Shown here: positions 1 through 7,250 of the stretch, one piece after another
How the letters are laid out: every line of letters starts with the position of its first letter
Numbering within the stretch: position 1 is the first letter of the stretch
Source: Alphaproteobacteria bacterium UBA6038
Lineage (GTDB): Bacteria > Pseudomonadota > Alphaproteobacteria > Micropepsales > Micropepsaceae
DNA: 18,280 nucleotides
NCBI GenBank assembly: GCA_002429315.1
Contig: DIZC01000002.1
Span: forward strand, 286 to 18,565
Direction of reading: 5' to 3'
Notes under the pieces: model-generated
The model's input: only the letters and a program-made list of their open reading frames with translations
What the model was told of the DNA's origin: nothing
The model's database searches: none
Position numbers and translations under genes: made by a program

Positions 1-1
1 G

Positions 2-199
2 ATCGGAACCGTGAAATTTTTCAACACCTCCAAGGGCTTTGGCTTCATCGCGCCGGAAGGCGGCGGCAAGGACGTGTTCGTCCATGCCTCGGCCGTGGAA
101 GCGGCCGGCATGCGGTCCCTGAGCGAAGGGCAGAAGGTGTCGTTCGACATCCAGCCCGACGCGCGCGGCTCCAAGGCGGCCAATCTGAAAGCCGTCTGA
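2..199 (+). CDS. Cold-shock domain protein, 5' end missing
   Basis: Small nucleic-acid-binding protein of the CspA family, a cytoplasmic RNA chaperone. The frame is open from base 2 and reads I-G-T-V-K-F-F-N, the usual beta-1 strand of the family, so only a few N-terminal residues lie outside the window. RNP1 (KGFGFI) and RNP2 (DVFVHASAV) are both present, followed by the usual GQKVSFDI strand. About 65 codons remain, against a family length near 68-70. A GTG at 11 is inside the first strand and is not the real start. A strong hairpin follows the stop. Which Csp paralogue this is cannot be decided from one copy. Confidence 0.93.
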   Translation: MGTVKFFNTSKGFGFIAPEGGGKDVFVHASAVEAAGMRSLSEGQKVSFDIQPDARGSKAANLKAV

Positions 200-204
200 C
201 GGTC

Positions 205-236
205 TTCGAGGGCGGTGGATTTCCGCCGCCCTCGAG
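205..236 (+). terminator. Hairpin after the cold-shock gene
   Basis: An inverted repeat starts six bases after the stop codon. CGAGGGCGG (207-215) pairs with CCGCCCTCG (226-234), and further pairing inside leaves the loop ATTT. No T-run follows, so it is either a weak intrinsic terminator or an mRNA 3'-end stabilising hairpin that separates the cold-shock gene from the gene at 256. Confidence 0.5.
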
Positions 237-255
237 CCTACCTCAAGGAACCCAC

Positions 256-525
256 ATGGCCGACACACGATCGGGATCGGAGCGCAGCGCGGCACGCAAC
301 CGCGCGCAGAATCATTTCGCCGCTTCCGAGCAGCGCGAGACGCTGGTCCGCCAGATGATCGAAAGCGAGCGCGCCGCCGTCGCCGCCAATACGGCCAAGC
401 TCAAGGCGCTGCGGCTGGCCAAGGAAGAAGCCGACCGCGTCGCGGCGGCCAATGCGCCCAAGCCGGAGCCCAAGCCGGCCAAGCCCCGCGCGCGCAAAGC
501 CGGCGTCAAGAAAGCAGTCGCCTGA
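256..525 (+). CDS. Small Ala/Lys-rich protein, unknown function
   Basis: An 89-residue protein without a recognisable enzymatic domain. The first ~65 residues are predicted to be largely helical and charged (heptad-like Glu/Arg/Ala/Leu around residues 25-65). The last ~25 are a Pro/Lys/Ala/Arg tail (KPEPKPAKPRARKAG) resembling the basic tails of DNA- or RNA-binding proteins. The start ATG is preceded by AAGGA at 245-249 with six-base spacing, and codon use matches the neighbours, which supports a real gene. Similar small proteins are, from memory, found next to csp genes in alphaproteobacteria; a link to nucleic acid or stress is inference only. Confidence 0.75.
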   Translation: MADTRSGSERSAARNRAQNHFAASEQRETLVRQMIESERAAVAANTAKLKALRLAKEEADRVAAANAPKPEPKPAKPRARKAGVKKAVA

Positions 526-528
526 ACC

Positions 529-542
529 CGGCCTTGCGGCCG
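529..542. terminator. Short hairpin between convergent genes
   Basis: CGGCC (529-533) and GGCCG (538-542) can pair over a four-base loop in the 45-base gap between the convergent stops at 525 and 571. It has no T-run on either strand. This is a weak candidate for a shared terminator. Confidence 0.2.
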
Positions 543-570
543 AGCCCAGGACTGCGCACTCGAACGCTCC

Positions 571-1014
571 CTATTTCAGAACCGCCTCGCGCACCAACAT
601 GTCGCCCATGATCGTGCGCATCGAACCTCGCGCCGCCTGCCCCTGATCGGATTTCGCGATCGAGCCGGCGATCTTGGCCTGCAGCGCGTATTGCTGCGCT
701 TGCGTTGCGTCGAACACGGCCATGTTCTTGTAGGTCTGCGTGAGGAAGATGTCCGGCTCGCCGGCCCGCTGATTCTGCACCAGGTAGACATGGTAGTCGG
801 TGATGACGCCGGCCTTCTTCAGCGCCTCTTCCTGGCGTTTCCAGTCGGTGGAGACCCACCGCATGTAGTCGTTGAAATGACCGTCCTTGGTCTGGATCGA
901 GGAGATGTCCAGCACCGCACCGTTCTCGAACGGCGGAGCGTTGTTGTCTGCCGCCAGCGCCGGCGCGAGGCCGAGCGTCAGCGAAGCCGCAAGCGCGGCA
1001 AGCGAATACTTCAT
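571..1014 (-). CDS. Exported protein of unknown function
   Basis: A 147-residue protein with a clear Sec signal peptide: MKYSLAALAASLTLGLAPALA, with probable signal-peptidase cleavage after ALA at about residue 21. The mature part is ~125 residues, soluble and probably periplasmic, rich in Gln, Asp and Tyr, and has no cysteine pair or metal motif I can name. The ATG at 1014 is preceded by GAAGGA with good spacing; a longer open frame continues upstream to 1104 but lacks a signal peptide at its start, so 1014 is preferred. It stands alone on the minus strand, convergent with the gene ending at 525. No function is assigned. Confidence 0.8.
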   Translation of the reverse strand: MKYSLAALAASLTLGLAPALAADNNAPPFENGAVLDISSIQTKDGHFNDYMRWVSTDWKRQEEALKKAGVITDYHVYLVQNQRAGEPDIFLTQTYKNMAVFDATQAQQYALQAKIAGSIAKSDQGQAARGSMRTIMGDMLVREAVLK

Positions 1015-1124
1015 GGGAAATTCCTTCAGAGTTAGAGGGATGAAAGTGCGGATCGAACACCCGCGCCCGGGATGGGCGGTGTGGTCGGTACGCCCAGGTA
1101 CCATTCGGGGCGGTAGTTATAACA

Positions 1125-1142
1125 CGGGTTATGTAAAACCCG
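1125..1142. promoter_or_regulatory. Inverted repeat in a divergent intergenic region
   Basis: CGGGTT (1125-1130) and AACCCG (1137-1142) form a perfect inverted repeat with a six-base AT-rich spacer. It lies 111 bases upstream of the exported-protein start (minus strand) and 168 bases upstream of the toxin-like gene (plus strand). It could be an operator or just a small hairpin. No convincing -35/-10 pair is placed around it. Confidence 0.25.
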
Positions 1143-1154
1143 AAATGGCCGGTT

Positions 1155-1231
1155 CCCCTCGCCCCCTCCGGGGGAGAGGGGCCAGGGGCCTGCCGCGGCG
1201 AAGCTGCGAAGCAGCGAAGCCGGGTGAGGGG
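1155..1231. repeat. G/C-rich palindromic intergenic repeat element
   Basis: The outer arms CCCCTCGCCC (1155-1164) and GGGTGAGGGG (1222-1231) pair with one G-T wobble. An inner hairpin around CCCCCTCCGGGGG (1162-1174) lies within. The overall form, CCCCTC(G/A)CCC...CTCCGGGG...GGGTGAGGGG, is that of the short palindromic repeats scattered through intergenic DNA of many alphaproteobacteria. It sits just upstream of the toxin-like gene and occupies much of the 295-base stretch 1015-1309, which otherwise holds only the inverted repeat at 1125 and no gene. Confidence 0.65.
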
Positions 1232-1309
1232 GCGACGGCGCCACCCGAACGCGCCGTTCTTGAGTCTTTTCATTATGCTGGCGCTGCAAGCGTGCCGGGG
1301 TAAGGCGCC

Positions 1310-1747
1310 GTGATCTGGAAAACACGCGGCTTTCAGGCCGCCGCAATCGCGGCGGTGGTTGCCGTCCTTGCGTTGCTGACGCATTGGCCGGGCGAGCGGG
1401 ATGCGCGCCCGGCCGGCCACGGCGTATCGTCGGTGCAGGACACGCACTCCGCCGGGCCGCTGTGGTCGCCGGGGCCGGACGGCGATCCGCAACAGAACGC
1501 GGCCCATCACTGGCAGAAGCACGGCGGCGAATTTCCCGAGCTGCACAGCGAGGCCGATTACATCGCCGCCGCGCACCGCTTCGTCAGCCATCCGCCGCCC
1601 GGCGCGCTGACGAAACAGGACAGCCGCGGCGACACGCTGATCTACGATCCGCAGACCAACACCTTCGCGGTGCGGGCGCCGGACGGCGCGCCGCGCACCA
1701 TGTTCCGGCCCCATAGCGGCCGCGCCTATTGGGATCGGCAGCAGTGA
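1310..1747 (+). CDS. Signal-anchored protein with toxin-like C-terminal domain
   Basis: A 145-residue protein starting at GTG. Residues ~8-25 form a hydrophobic segment (signal peptide or membrane anchor), followed by a Pro/Gly-rich linker to ~60. Residues ~65-145 show a conserved-looking domain: H67-W-x-K70-H71-x2-E74-F, DYI and FV, PPPGALTK, G107-D108, YDPxTNxFAV, DGxPRT and a final YW. This pattern resembles the small RNase-type C-terminal domains of contact-dependent and Rhs polymorphic toxins (BECR-like fold). That is recognised by eye; the exact family is unconfirmed. Its stop overlaps the next gene's start by four bases (GTGA), so the two are probably co-translated. Here the domain is a stand-alone small protein rather than the tip of a giant toxin. 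Confidence 0.68.
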   Translation: MIWKTRGFQAAAIAAVVAVLALLTHWPGERDARPAGHGVSSVQDTHSAGPLWSPGPDGDPQQNAAHHWQKHGGEFPELHSEADYIAAAHRFVSHPPPGALTKQDSRGDTLIYDPQTNTFAVRAPDGAPRTMFRPHSGRAYWDRQQ

Positions 1748-1941
1748 CGGCGCACCGCAAGCACGCATGCCCGGTCTGCGGAGAGCACACGCTGAACGAA
1801 CGCGGCGCTTACGAAATCTGTTCGGTGTGCGGCTGGGAGGACGATCCGGCGCAGGCAGCGGATCCCGATTTTGCCGGCGGTGCCAACCGCGAAAGCCTCA
1901 CCCAGGCCCGCGCGCATTGGCGGGGGAAGCAGCAAACCTGA
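1744..1941 (+). CDS. CPCC-family cysteine-rich protein
   Basis: A 65-residue zinc-ribbon-like protein: C9-P-V-C12, then C26-S-V-C29, followed by GWEDDP and a DPDFAGGANxxSLxxAR segment. This is the signature arrangement of the CPCC cysteine-rich family. The start is the GTG at 1744, overlapping the upstream TGA stop (GTGA); a TTG at 1729 would add five residues but overlaps the upstream gene by 19 bases. Coupling to a toxin-like gene makes an immunity or antitoxin role plausible, but that is inference; CPCC proteins have no established biochemical function. It converges on the minus-strand gene that ends at 1975. Confidence 0.82.
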   Translation: MTAHRKHACPVCGEHTLNERGAYEICSVCGWEDDPAQAADPDFAGGANRESLTQARAHWRGKQQT

Positions 1942-1974
1942 AACGCCGGAGCGCTACGGTGGCGCGGAATGGCG

Positions 1975-2262
1975 CTACGCGGCTTTCGCGAGCCGCTGCA
2001 TTTCCTGCGCAAACTCGAACCGCAGCTGCGCGGCTTCTTCTTCCGGCAGCCAGTTGCTCATTTGCGGAAAGATGGTCTGATACAAGCGAACCTTGCGCGG
2101 CTCCCACGGCATGGTCTTGGCGGCCCGTGCCTCGGCGAGCAGCCGCATCAGGTCGCGGCGCACTTCCTCCGGATCGGCGCGATAGACGTGCTCCGGCCGG
2201 TCTTCCAGCAACTCCGGCTCGGGATCGGAAAGGAACAGGTCGGGTTGCCGGTTGAGCGCCAT
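1975..2262 (-). CDS. Conserved hypothetical protein (~95 residues)
   Basis: A soluble, acidic-N-terminal protein of 95 residues. It has a helical middle (EEVRRDLMRLLAEARAA), then TMPW, LYQTIFPQMSNWLP and a final helix EEAAQLRFEFAQEMQRL. The TIFPQM-NWLP segment looks conserved; I recall similar hypotheticals in other alphaproteobacteria but know no function. The start is placed at the ATG at 2262, which has a weak GATGGA upstream; ATG at 2271 adds three residues, and the frame stays open to 2340. It lies 81 bases downstream of the restriction-modification gene on the same strand, perhaps co-transcribed. A small hairpin (2304-2320) lies in that gap. Confidence 0.75.
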   Translation of the reverse strand: MALNRQPDLFLSDPEPELLEDRPEHVYRADPEEVRRDLMRLLAEARAAKTMPWEPRKVRLYQTIFPQMSNWLPEEEAAQLRFEFAQEMQRLAKAA

Positions 2263-2303
2263 GATATCCATCGAATCGGATGGATTTTGGCGCAAGCGCG
2301 GCG

Positions 2304-2320
2304 CGGGTGCGAGGCACCCG
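2304..2320 (-). terminator. Hairpin after the restriction-modification gene
   Basis: CGGGTGC (2304-2310) and GCACCCG (2314-2320) form a perfect seven-base-pair stem with a GAG loop. It lies about 25 bases past the stop of the large minus-strand gene, before the next minus-strand gene. No T-run follows, so it may attenuate rather than terminate. Confidence 0.35.
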
Positions 2321-2343
2321 GCCACATTATCCCCATGCACGTT

Positions 2344-5300
2344 TCAGCCCCTGCTTTTCTTATTGGGCTTTGCCGATTTGCCCACAGAGTTCGCGAGCAG
2401 CTCGTGAATGTCCTCTGCATGGATCAATGGACCGTCGCAGATGCGCATGAGCAGATCGGCTTGCGCAGGCTCCAACGCGATCAGCCGCCCCAGCACATTC
2501 AGCAGATCGAGAAGATCGGTCGTGTATTCGGGCAGCCAGTGATCCGGCTGGATCTTGTCGAGTAGTGATGGCGGCCTGCGGTCACCGATGATCGGGCGGC
2601 TGCGGTCGCGCTTGCGATAGCTGAACCAATGCCACAGCACCTGCTTGCCCGAGACTTCGTAGTCCCACATCGCTTGCGTGACGTTGTCGATATATCCCTG
2701 GCCGACATGAAGGCGCTGCTTCGCGCCGTCGAATGAGATTTCCTCGGGCAGCGGCTCCGGCGCGCCGGGTATGGCGCCGTCTTTTGGAATGGTCGGCGCG
2801 TTCTCCTTTACGCGCGGCGGCCCTTTGGGACGGCCGGCGTCTTCGTCGGCGAAGCGCTCGCCATAGGCGTGCAGCCAGATCACTTCGCGGCCGAGCGCGA
2901 CGGCTTCCTTGAACAGCTTTGCATCGGCGGTGAGCGGGAGGCGCAAGCCAGGCTGAATGAGATCGTTCTTGAAGCGCGCGGTGAACGCGGGATGCGCCAT
3001 CACCGCGGCGATGTAGGCGAACACATCTTCGGCGGTGACACCGATATGCGTCTTCGCAAGTAGCGCGAGCAGTTCGGGACGCACATTCGGTTCAGTCGCT
3101 GCCGCGTCGCGCCAGAGCGGGTAAACGCGTCCGCCAAATGATCCTTTGTAGTGATGCAAATCCGGTATCAGCCCAGCAAAGGTGACCGCGGGCCCGAAGG
3201 TTGGCGAATGGGCCTCAAGCGCGGTCAGGTAGACCTGCTTTGCCGAATACAAATTCCAGAGCGTAGGGTTAGGCTGATTGATAAGCCGCCCGTCGGGAAT
3301 GATCCACTCCCGATCGAATGATCGAAACGCATATCGCGTTGGTGCGATCGCTTGACCTTTGTCGTTCAGGACCGCTCCGTGCCGGACTTCATGATCGTGC
3401 AATCCTTCTTTCAACGACTTCCCAAGATGCTTGTCGCCCACCGTTAGAATGCTTTCCTTATTTTTCCGAAGATGGGGATGGAACAACAGTTCCTTTTTCT
3501 CCAAATTCTTCTCGGCAATAAGCCTTTTCCAACGCCCTTCGAGAGACTCCCTGTCCGGAGCGATGATCCACGTTCGTCCCGGCATCACGCCTGAACCGTT
3601 ATAGACAAACAGGCCTTCGAGCTTCGGAAACTCCGACCACAATCCCGTAGCCGCTGGAAGGAAGGGTGCGCGCCAATCAGGCAGGCATGCTTCCCACGCT
3701 TTATCATGCAGCGAACACGATTGCAGTTCCTTGAACTTTTCGGTGCGATGTCCCTTGGCCAGCGCGCGGAACTTTACCTTGGCGGGATTGCCACTCGCTT
3801 TGCTCAATTTCCGCGCCGCTAGCACGATGCAAACCGGTTGCTGAACATCCTGAAAGATTCGTGTTGCCACTTCGGGCCGGTGACCTTCTGGCGAGCAATC
3901 GATCACCCAGATTTCAGAACAGGTGCGACGCAGATCGTCGCGCATCTTCTCGAAACCGGGACCGTTGAGGAATCCGGCGACCGTGATGAAACAGACAATG
4001 CCTTCTTCGTCTTTCTCCGGCCGGCCTGTCGAGACAGTGAGACCCGAACCGAAGACTTTCCATGTCGCCCATCGCCAGAAATAGATGTAGAGGTTCTTCA
4101 AATGCTTGGCATGTGCGCCAACGCCCCACTCCGACGGCGGCCGCCACCGTTCCATCGGCGCTTCGCGGCCCGGTGTTCCGGCTTCGATCCATCCGCCGCG
4201 ACCCTCCGCCTTTTCCTTGTACGGAGGGTTGCCGATAACGACCGTGATGCGCTCGTCACGTTTGATCTTGTTCGCCTCCTTTCGGGATCGCGCAACCGGT
4301 TCCATCGTCTGAGGAAGGTATTCGTCCTCGACGAAGGGATTTCCGAGCGTGTCGGTGATGTAGAGCCGCGGATCGGGCATCGGCGGAGTTTGTTTCTTTT
4401 TCTTTCCTTCGTCCGTCACGATCAACGCTTGCATCTCTGCCAGGATGCGCAGCTGCGCCACGGCAAAAGGACCGAACTGCAATTCGAATCCGATGATGCG
4501 CTTGGCGGCCGCCTCGATCGCGCCGCGCACCGCGCCTGCGCCCTGATCCGCCGACACCGTTTCGGCAATCTGGCGTAAGACACCCAGGACGAACGTGCCG
4601 GTGCCGACCGCCGGATCGGCAACTGTGACGTCGGCCGCTGCGAAGCCGCCGGTGCGCTCGAACAACGGTCCGCGCAAAGCCTCGTCCACCAGCTTCACCA
4701 TCGCGCCGACGACTTCCGGCGGCGTGTAATACGAACCGGTGCGCTTGCGCAGCGTGTTGTCGTAGACCTCCAGGAACTCTTCGTAGAAGTAGAGCCACGC
4801 TTCCGGCTTGTCCTTGCTGACCGCGTGCCAGTCCACCTCGTTCAAAACCCGCGCCAGCGTGTCGATGGACGTTCCCAGTTCTTTGTGCGTGTTCTCGTTC
4901 TCGATCAGGATCCGGAGCGCGGTTCCGATCAGCGAATTCGATTTGCGCAGCTCGCTCGCCGCCGCTTCAATGCTGTGCTTCAAACCGATGCCACGCGCAC
5001 GCGCGACCAGCAGACCGAAGGTGACGGCCTGCGCGTAGCCATCGGCGAATTGCGCGTCGTCTGCTGTCGGAAACAGAAGATGGCGCCAATCAGCGGCCAG
5101 AGCGGTTAGCCCTTCATTGCCTTGTGCCATCTGCTCGACGACTTCTTCGCGCAACAGGCGGCAAAGGCGCGCGCTGATTTCCGCGAGCTGCTTTGCCGAC
5201 TTGGGCGCAATCGGTTGCCATTGCAGAAAGTTTGAGATCAGCGCCCGCAGCGATTCCGGCGCCTTGAGCTTTGCGCCCGAGCTTTCGATATCGCCATCGA

Positions 5301-5721
5301 GCTGGATGATCTTGCCTTCCAGCTTGCCGTCTTGCCAAAGGCTGAAGCCGTTGCCGTCCGTGTAAATCAGGTTGGGAAGCGACTTCAGCTTCTCCCATTG
5401 CTGGCCATCGTGACTATCCTTGTTGAATTTTCGCGGATCGGCGCCTTTGCCCGGCGCTTTCACCTCCACGAAACCGACCAGCGCCTTCTGCACCGTGACC
5501 GCGAAATCCGGTCGCGACTTGAGATGCTTGACGGTGGTTTCGCCGACCAGCTGCACGGCAGTCGCCGGCATGCCGCCGAGCTCGGCCAGATTGCGCAGCA
5601 GCGTTTCCAGCGGATTGCGTAGCTGGTCCTCCGGCGCGCCGGTTATCGCCGGGTTGGACAGCTTGGCCTCCGCTGCCGCGCCGAATTCGGAAATGGCCTG
5701 GGCGAACGTCTTTGCTGCCAT
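2344..5721 (-). CDS. Single-chain restriction-modification enzyme (type IIG/ISP-like)
   Basis: An 1125-residue protein combining nuclease and DNA N6-adenine methyltransferase. Near the N-terminus, P71-D72...E86-V87-K88 fits a PD-(D/E)XK nuclease centre (RPDF / GFVEVKAPGK). Residues ~325-345 (TGSYYTPPEVVGAMV) open the N6_Mtase domain. Motif I is DPAVGTGTF (369-377), binding S-adenosylmethionine, and motif IV is GNPPY (497-501), the catalytic motif of gamma-class adenine methylases. From ~700 the chain reads YNGSGVMPGRTWIIAPDR, like the C-terminal specificity region of type ISP enzymes. No Walker A or DEAD-box helicase is seen, unlike type ISP proteins of ~1500-1600 residues, so it should act as a type IIG enzyme. 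No separate specificity or nuclease gene lies nearby. The ATG at 5721 lacks a strong ribosome binding site. The gene appears intact. Recognition sequence cannot be inferred. Confidence 0.9.
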   Translation of the reverse strand: MAAKTFAQAISEFGAAAEAKLSNPAITGAPEDQLRNPLETLLRNLAELGGMPATAVQLVGETTVKHLKSRPDFAVTVQKALVGFVEVKAPGKGADPRKFNKDSHDGQQWEKLKSLPNLIYTDGNGFSLWQDGKLEGKIIQLDGDIESSGAKLKAPESLRALISNFLQWQPIAPKSAKQLAEISARLCRLLREEVVEQMAQGNEGLTALAADWRHLLFPTADDAQFADGYAQAVTFGLLVARARGIGLKHSIEAAASELRKSNSLIGTALRILIENENTHKELGTSIDTLARVLNEVDWHAVSKDKPEAWLYFYEEFLEVYDNTLRKRTGSYYTPPEVVGAMVKLVDEALRGPLFERTGGFAAADVTVADPAVGTGTFVLGVLRQIAETVSADQGAGAVRGAIEAAAKRIIGFELQFGPFAVAQLRILAEMQALIVTDEGKKKKQTPPMPDPRLYITDTLGNPFVEDEYLPQTMEPVARSRKEANKIKRDERITVVIGNPPYKEKAEGRGGWIEAGTPGREAPMERWRPPSEWGVGAHAKHLKNLYIYFWRWATWKVFGSGLTVSTGRPEKDEEGIVCFITVAGFLNGPGFEKMRDDLRRTCSEIWVIDCSPEGHRPEVATRIFQDVQQPVCIVLAARKLSKASGNPAKVKFRALAKGHRTEKFKELQSCSLHDKAWEACLPDWRAPFLPAATGLWSEFPKLEGLFVYNGSGVMPGRTWIIAPDRESLEGRWKRLIAEKNLEKKELLFHPHLRKNKESILTVGDKHLGKSLKEGLHDHEVRHGAVLNDKGQAIAPTRYAFRSFDREWIIPDGRLINQPNPTLWNLYSAKQVYLTALEAHSPTFGPAVTFAGLIPDLHHYKGSFGGRVYPLWRDAAATEPNVRPELLALLAKTHIGVTAEDVFAYIAAVMAHPAFTARFKNDLIQPGLRLPLTADAKLFKEAVALGREVIWLHAYGERFADEDAGRPKGPPRVKENAPTIPKDGAIPGAPEPLPEEISFDGAKQRLHVGQGYIDNVTQAMWDYEVSGKQVLWHWFSYRKRDRSRPIIGDRRPPSLLDKIQPDHWLPEYTTDLLDLLNVLGRLIALEPAQADLLMRICDGPLIHAEDIHELLANSVGKSAKPNKKSRG

Positions 5722-5845
5722 CTGTCGTAGCCGCCCGAATCCTCTGACCGCGACAGAAATACAGCGCCGTCAGCCCTCCGCAACCTGCGAGGGTACTATT
5801 TCCAACTGCGCGGGGGCATCCCGCGACAGGATACCTATTCCCATC

Positions 5846-5962
5846 TCACGCCGCTGGCTCCTGCCAGTTCGGGCCGGGGAAGCGGGCGAAGTCGTGATCG
5901 CAGGTGATGAAGGTGCAGCCGTGCTCGATGGCGAGCGCGGCGAACCACACATCGCGGATTCC
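5846..5962 (-). pseudogene. Remnant of a VapC-like PIN-domain toxin (C-terminus)
   Basis: Read on the minus strand, 38 codons before the TGA at 5846-5848 give a convincing PIN-domain C-terminus: RDVWFAALAIEHGC, then TFITCDHDFARFPG and NWQEP. In VapC toxins this segment carries the last acidic metal ligands (the D of RD-x-W-F-A-A-L-A and the D-x-D-F of the following strand). The frame stays open upstream to about 6050, but those residues are not recognisably PIN, and the N-terminal acidic residues, a start codon and a cognate antitoxin are missing. It is therefore a broken remnant, presumably of a toxin-antitoxin locus beside the restriction-modification gene. Confidence 0.75.
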
Positions 5963-6244
5963 TGGAGCGCCGCCGAATTGCTGATGTCGATTCCGGGCAT
6001 AACTCGCCGGTCGCGCTGCTGACTCGCGGCAGAATTCGCTTTCCCGATGGGGGTCGCGCGAGCCACAGGTTCTATTTTTGTGCTGGACAGGCGACGCTGT
6101 ATGTGGGATAATCCTCCAGAATTGGCCGAAAAGGCGTTTATGCCACCATGCTATCAGGATGAAATACGCAAAGTCGTGGCTTCAAATGCGGATGCGGTGC
6201 AGCAGACACAAGATATGGGAGCAGGGCTGCGAGGCGGCGGACTT

Positions 6245-6340
6245 GGGGGCACCCCCTCCCGATTTTCGAAAGGTTCGAATGGGAACTTGGGAGGACGACG
6301 GCAGGGGGCACCCCACCCCCCCATTTTTGCCATTCAAATG
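6245..6340. repeat. Rough direct repeat with G/C runs
   Basis: Two 37-base segments, 6245-6281 and 6304-6340, both begin GGGGGCACCC, continue into a C-run and a T-run, and end TTC(G/A)AATG; the middle is diverged. A further C/G-run lies at 6387-6401 (CCCACCCCCGGGGGG). Also TTCAAATGCG occurs at both 6181 and 6333. The origin is unknown; it may be a degenerate intergenic repeat family. Confidence 0.4.
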
Positions 6341-6462
6341 CGTCACTCGTACGCCGGCCACAAGATGTAGATGTTGGCCGACCAGCCCACCCCCGGGGGG
6401 GTGTTGCGAGCCTGACTTCAACAATCAAGATATTGTGGAGGTGACGAAAAGGAGGACCAGAT

Positions 6463-7236
6463 TTAGCCGGCACTCGTCGGCGAGGGCGCGGGCTTCTTCT
6501 TCCCCATTCCCAGCAGCGGCCGCCAGACTTTGGCCGGAATCTCCTCCGCCAGCCCCGGCTCCAGCTGCCCCAGATGGAACGGCCCGAACTGCACCCGGAT
6601 GAGCCGCGCCACCTTGCAGCCGAGCGACTCCATCAGCCGCTTCACCTCGCGGTTCTTACCTTCCTTGAGGCTCACGCTCGCCCAGGCATAAACCCCGCGG
6701 GCGCGCTCGAGGTCGGCGATCACCGGGCCGTAGCGGACGCCGTCGAGCGTGGTGCCCAGCGCGAGCTTGTCGAGGTCGGCCTGGGTCAGGCGGCCGAACA
6801 GGCGCACCCGGTATTTCCGCTCCCAACCGGCGGCGGGCAGCTCCAGCGCGCGGGCGAAGGCGCCGTCGTTGGTGAGGAGCAGCAGGCCTTCGGAGTTGAT
6901 GTCGAGGCGGCCGACCGAAACCACCCGCGGCAGCCGCGCCGGCAGCTTCTCGAACACGGTGGGGCGGTTTTGCGGGTCGCGGTGGGTGGTCACCAGGCCC
7001 GTGGGCTTGTGGTAGCGCCACAGGCGGGTGGGCTCGGGCTGCTTCAGCGGCCGGCCGTCGATGGCGATGGTCTGGTCGGGCGTGGCGCGCGTGCCTTGCT
7101 GGGTGACGGCTGCGCCGTCGAGGGTGACGCGGCCGCCGGCGATCAGCTTCTCGGCGTCGCGCCGCGAGCAGACGCCCACCCGGGCGATGATCTTGGCGAT
7201 GCGTTCGCCCGCTTCGCTGCTATCGTCGTCGGCCAC
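6463..7236 (-). CDS. rluB: Large-ribosomal-subunit pseudouridine synthase (RluB/E/F family)
   Basis: Isomerises uridine to pseudouridine in RNA, probably 23S rRNA. From the GTG at 7236 it has 257 residues. An N-terminal S4 RNA-binding domain is seen (ERIAKIIARVGVCSRRDAEKLI...GGRVTLDG), then the catalytic domain with WRYHKPTGLVTTHRDP and the active-site motif GRLDINSEGLLLLTNDG, whose Asp (residue ~112) is the nucleophile. EGKNREVKRLMESLG near residue 210 is also typical. The start is uncertain: GTG at 7236 fits the family N-terminus but has no clear ribosome binding site; a GTG at 7275 would overlap the divergent tadA. The RluB subtype is the likely one in this class of bacteria, but RluE/F cannot be excluded. 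Confidence 0.92.
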   Translation of the reverse strand: MADDDSSEAGERIAKIIARVGVCSRRDAEKLIAGGRVTLDGAAVTQQGTRATPDQTIAIDGRPLKQPEPTRLWRYHKPTGLVTTHRDPQNRPTVFEKLPARLPRVVSVGRLDINSEGLLLLTNDGAFARALELPAAGWERKYRVRLFGRLTQADLDKLALGTTLDGVRYGPVIADLERARGVYAWASVSLKEGKNREVKRLMESLGCKVARLIRVQFGPFHLGQLEPGLAEEIPAKVWRPLLGMGKKKPAPSPTSAG

Positions 7237-7250
7237 GGAAGGGCTCGGGC

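Larger units (their letters stand above)
5722..6462. other. 741-base stretch without an intact gene
   Basis: Between the restriction-modification start and the rluB stop no open frame has convincing protein character. It contains a bulged hairpin at 5774-5793, a PIN-domain remnant (5846-5962), and long G- and C-runs with rough repeats at 6245-6410. Its composition is more mixed than in the flanking genes. It looks like a scar of decayed accessory DNA. Confidence 0.6.

Noticed and set aside
1..8. GATCGGAA at the contig start resembles the beginning of an Illumina TruSeq adapter
   Set aside because: The bases continue in frame as I-G-T-V-K-F-F-N, the expected cold-shock protein N-terminus, and diverge from the adapter after eight bases.
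506..1768. Long open frame on the minus strand across several genes
   Set aside because: It is Arg/Ala/Pro-rich with no domain, overlaps the signal-peptide gene and the toxin-like gene, and is a typical high-GC shadow frame.
6047..6370. 107-codon plus-strand open frame in the gene-poor stretch
   Set aside because: It runs through G/C homopolymer runs, is Gly-rich where these are translated, and has no motif or convincing ribosome binding site.
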